Assembly: GCA_002169365.1 (NCBI GenBank)
Contig: NHLE01000008.1
Location: 1-8,126, forward strand
Reading direction: 5' to 3'
DNA from: Pelagibacteraceae bacterium TMED259
GTDB taxonomy: Bacteria > Pseudomonadota > Alphaproteobacteria > HIMB59
DNA: 8,126 nt
The notes beneath the pieces were generated by a model. It saw only the letters and a program-made list of their open reading frames with translations, was not told where the DNA came from and did no database searches. Position numbers and translations under genes: made by a program. Positions 7,691 through 8,126 of this stretch are shown here, piece by piece; positions within the stretch are counted from its first letter, which is position 1, and every line of letters begins with the position of its first letter.

Positions 7691-8126
7691 AATTCTATTC
7701 TTCTATTCTGTTTTAAATCCTCTCGAGAGTCGCCAATGTTTATGGGTTGATATTCTCCATATCCGTTAGCAGATAGTCTATCGGCTGGTATGCCTTGACC
7801 AATAAAGAACTTGACTACCTCGAGAGCTCTAGCATGAGAGAGCTCCCAGTTTGATGGGAATTGAGATGTTGATATAGGGACTTTGTCTGTATGACCATCA
7901 ATTTGGAGTACCCAATTTAACTCTGTTGGAATATCATTGATCAAATCAATTAAAGTTTTAGCTATTAAAGACAATGCAACTCTTCCAGAGCTTTGAATCT
8001 CAACACTTCCAGAGTCAAATAATATTTCAGACTGAAAAATAAACCTATCCCCTTTAATTTGGATGTCATCTCTATCACCTAAGGCCTCGGATAACTGACC
8101 AAAAAATTCTGATTTATATTTTTGGA
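7672..8126 (-). CDS. OmpA/MotB-like peptidoglycan-binding protein (partial, C-terminal)
   Basis: The minus-strand gene runs off the right edge; 150 C-terminal residues are visible, starting in-frame about two bases from the edge. The fragment opens with KYKSEFFGQLSEALG and DRFIFQSEILFDSGS, then an OmpA C-terminal domain: DGHTD (visible residues 76-80), FPSNWELSHARA, GYGEYQP and NRRIELKI. The Asp of DGHTD and the Arg of NRRIE match residues that bind the diaminopimelate of peptidoglycan in OmpA-like domains. The family is the alphaproteobacterial MotB-like group (COG1360-like), anchored in the inner membrane by an N-terminal helix not visible here and often encoded next to a MotA/TolQ-like channel protein. 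Without other flagellar genes I do not call it motB; an envelope-tethering or Tol/Exb-like stator role is equally possible. An apparent TTG start at 7974 is internal, because the open frame and family similarity continue upstream. Confidence 0.9.
   Translation of the reverse strand, partial: QKYKSEFFGQLSEALGDRDDIQIKGDRFIFQSEILFDSGSVEIQSSGRVALSLIAKTLIDLINDIPTELNWVLQIDGHTDKVPISTSQFPSNWELSHARALEVVKFFIGQGIPADRLSANGYGEYQPINIGDSREDLKQNRRIELKITQK

Noticed and set aside
7672..7974. A 100-aa minus-strand gene starting at TTG 7974
   Set aside because: The frame stays open to the window edge and the upstream residues (FQSEILFDSGS) are part of the same OmpA/MotB-like family, so this start is internal.

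Overview
The window looks like ordinary chromosomal DNA from an AT-rich, streamlined alphaproteobacterium. I judge a marine lineage of the SAR11/Pelagibacter-like type most likely. The reasons are very low GC, tiny intergenic gaps, overlapping genes, a 41-residue L36 ending in the typical alphaproteobacterial NPRMKARQG, an ELM1-family protein (common in Alphaproteobacteria), and an OmpA/MotB-like protein of the alphaproteobacterial FQSE..LF type. The exact lineage is an inference; no rRNA or other marker fixes it. There is no mobile element, CRISPR array, tRNA or rRNA, and no stretch over 300 bases without a gene.

Layout. Bases 1-6486 form a compact plus-strand block: the end of carA, then carB (overlapping by 23 nt), a 67-nt gap, greA, an ELM1-family gene with a TTG start 5 nt after greA, a 2-oxoglutarate/Fe(II) oxygenase overlapping the ELM1 gene by about 29 nt, and trxB overlapping the oxygenase by 8 nt. 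On the minus strand, rpmJ (6500-6625) encodes a 41-aa ribosomal protein L36 that is easy to miss because of its size. It faces trxB end to end and is divergent from sufE (37-nt gap). After sufE comes a secreted cyclophilin-type peptidyl-prolyl isomerase. Its stop codon abuts, with no base between, the stop codon of a minus-strand OmpA/MotB-like gene that runs off the right edge. A short hairpin covers the junction.

How the genes fit together. CarA and CarB make carbamoyl phosphate for pyrimidines and arginine. GreA rescues backtracked RNA polymerase. TrxB reduces thioredoxin. SufE hands sulfur from a cysteine desulfurase to Fe-S cluster assembly. L36 is part of the 50S subunit. The isomerase and the OmpA-like protein act in the cell envelope. 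The two poorly understood members are the ELM1-family protein and the oxygenase, which are tightly coupled to each other and to trxB. I see no clearly new multi-gene system; the ELM1-oxygenase pair is the best place to look for undescribed biochemistry.
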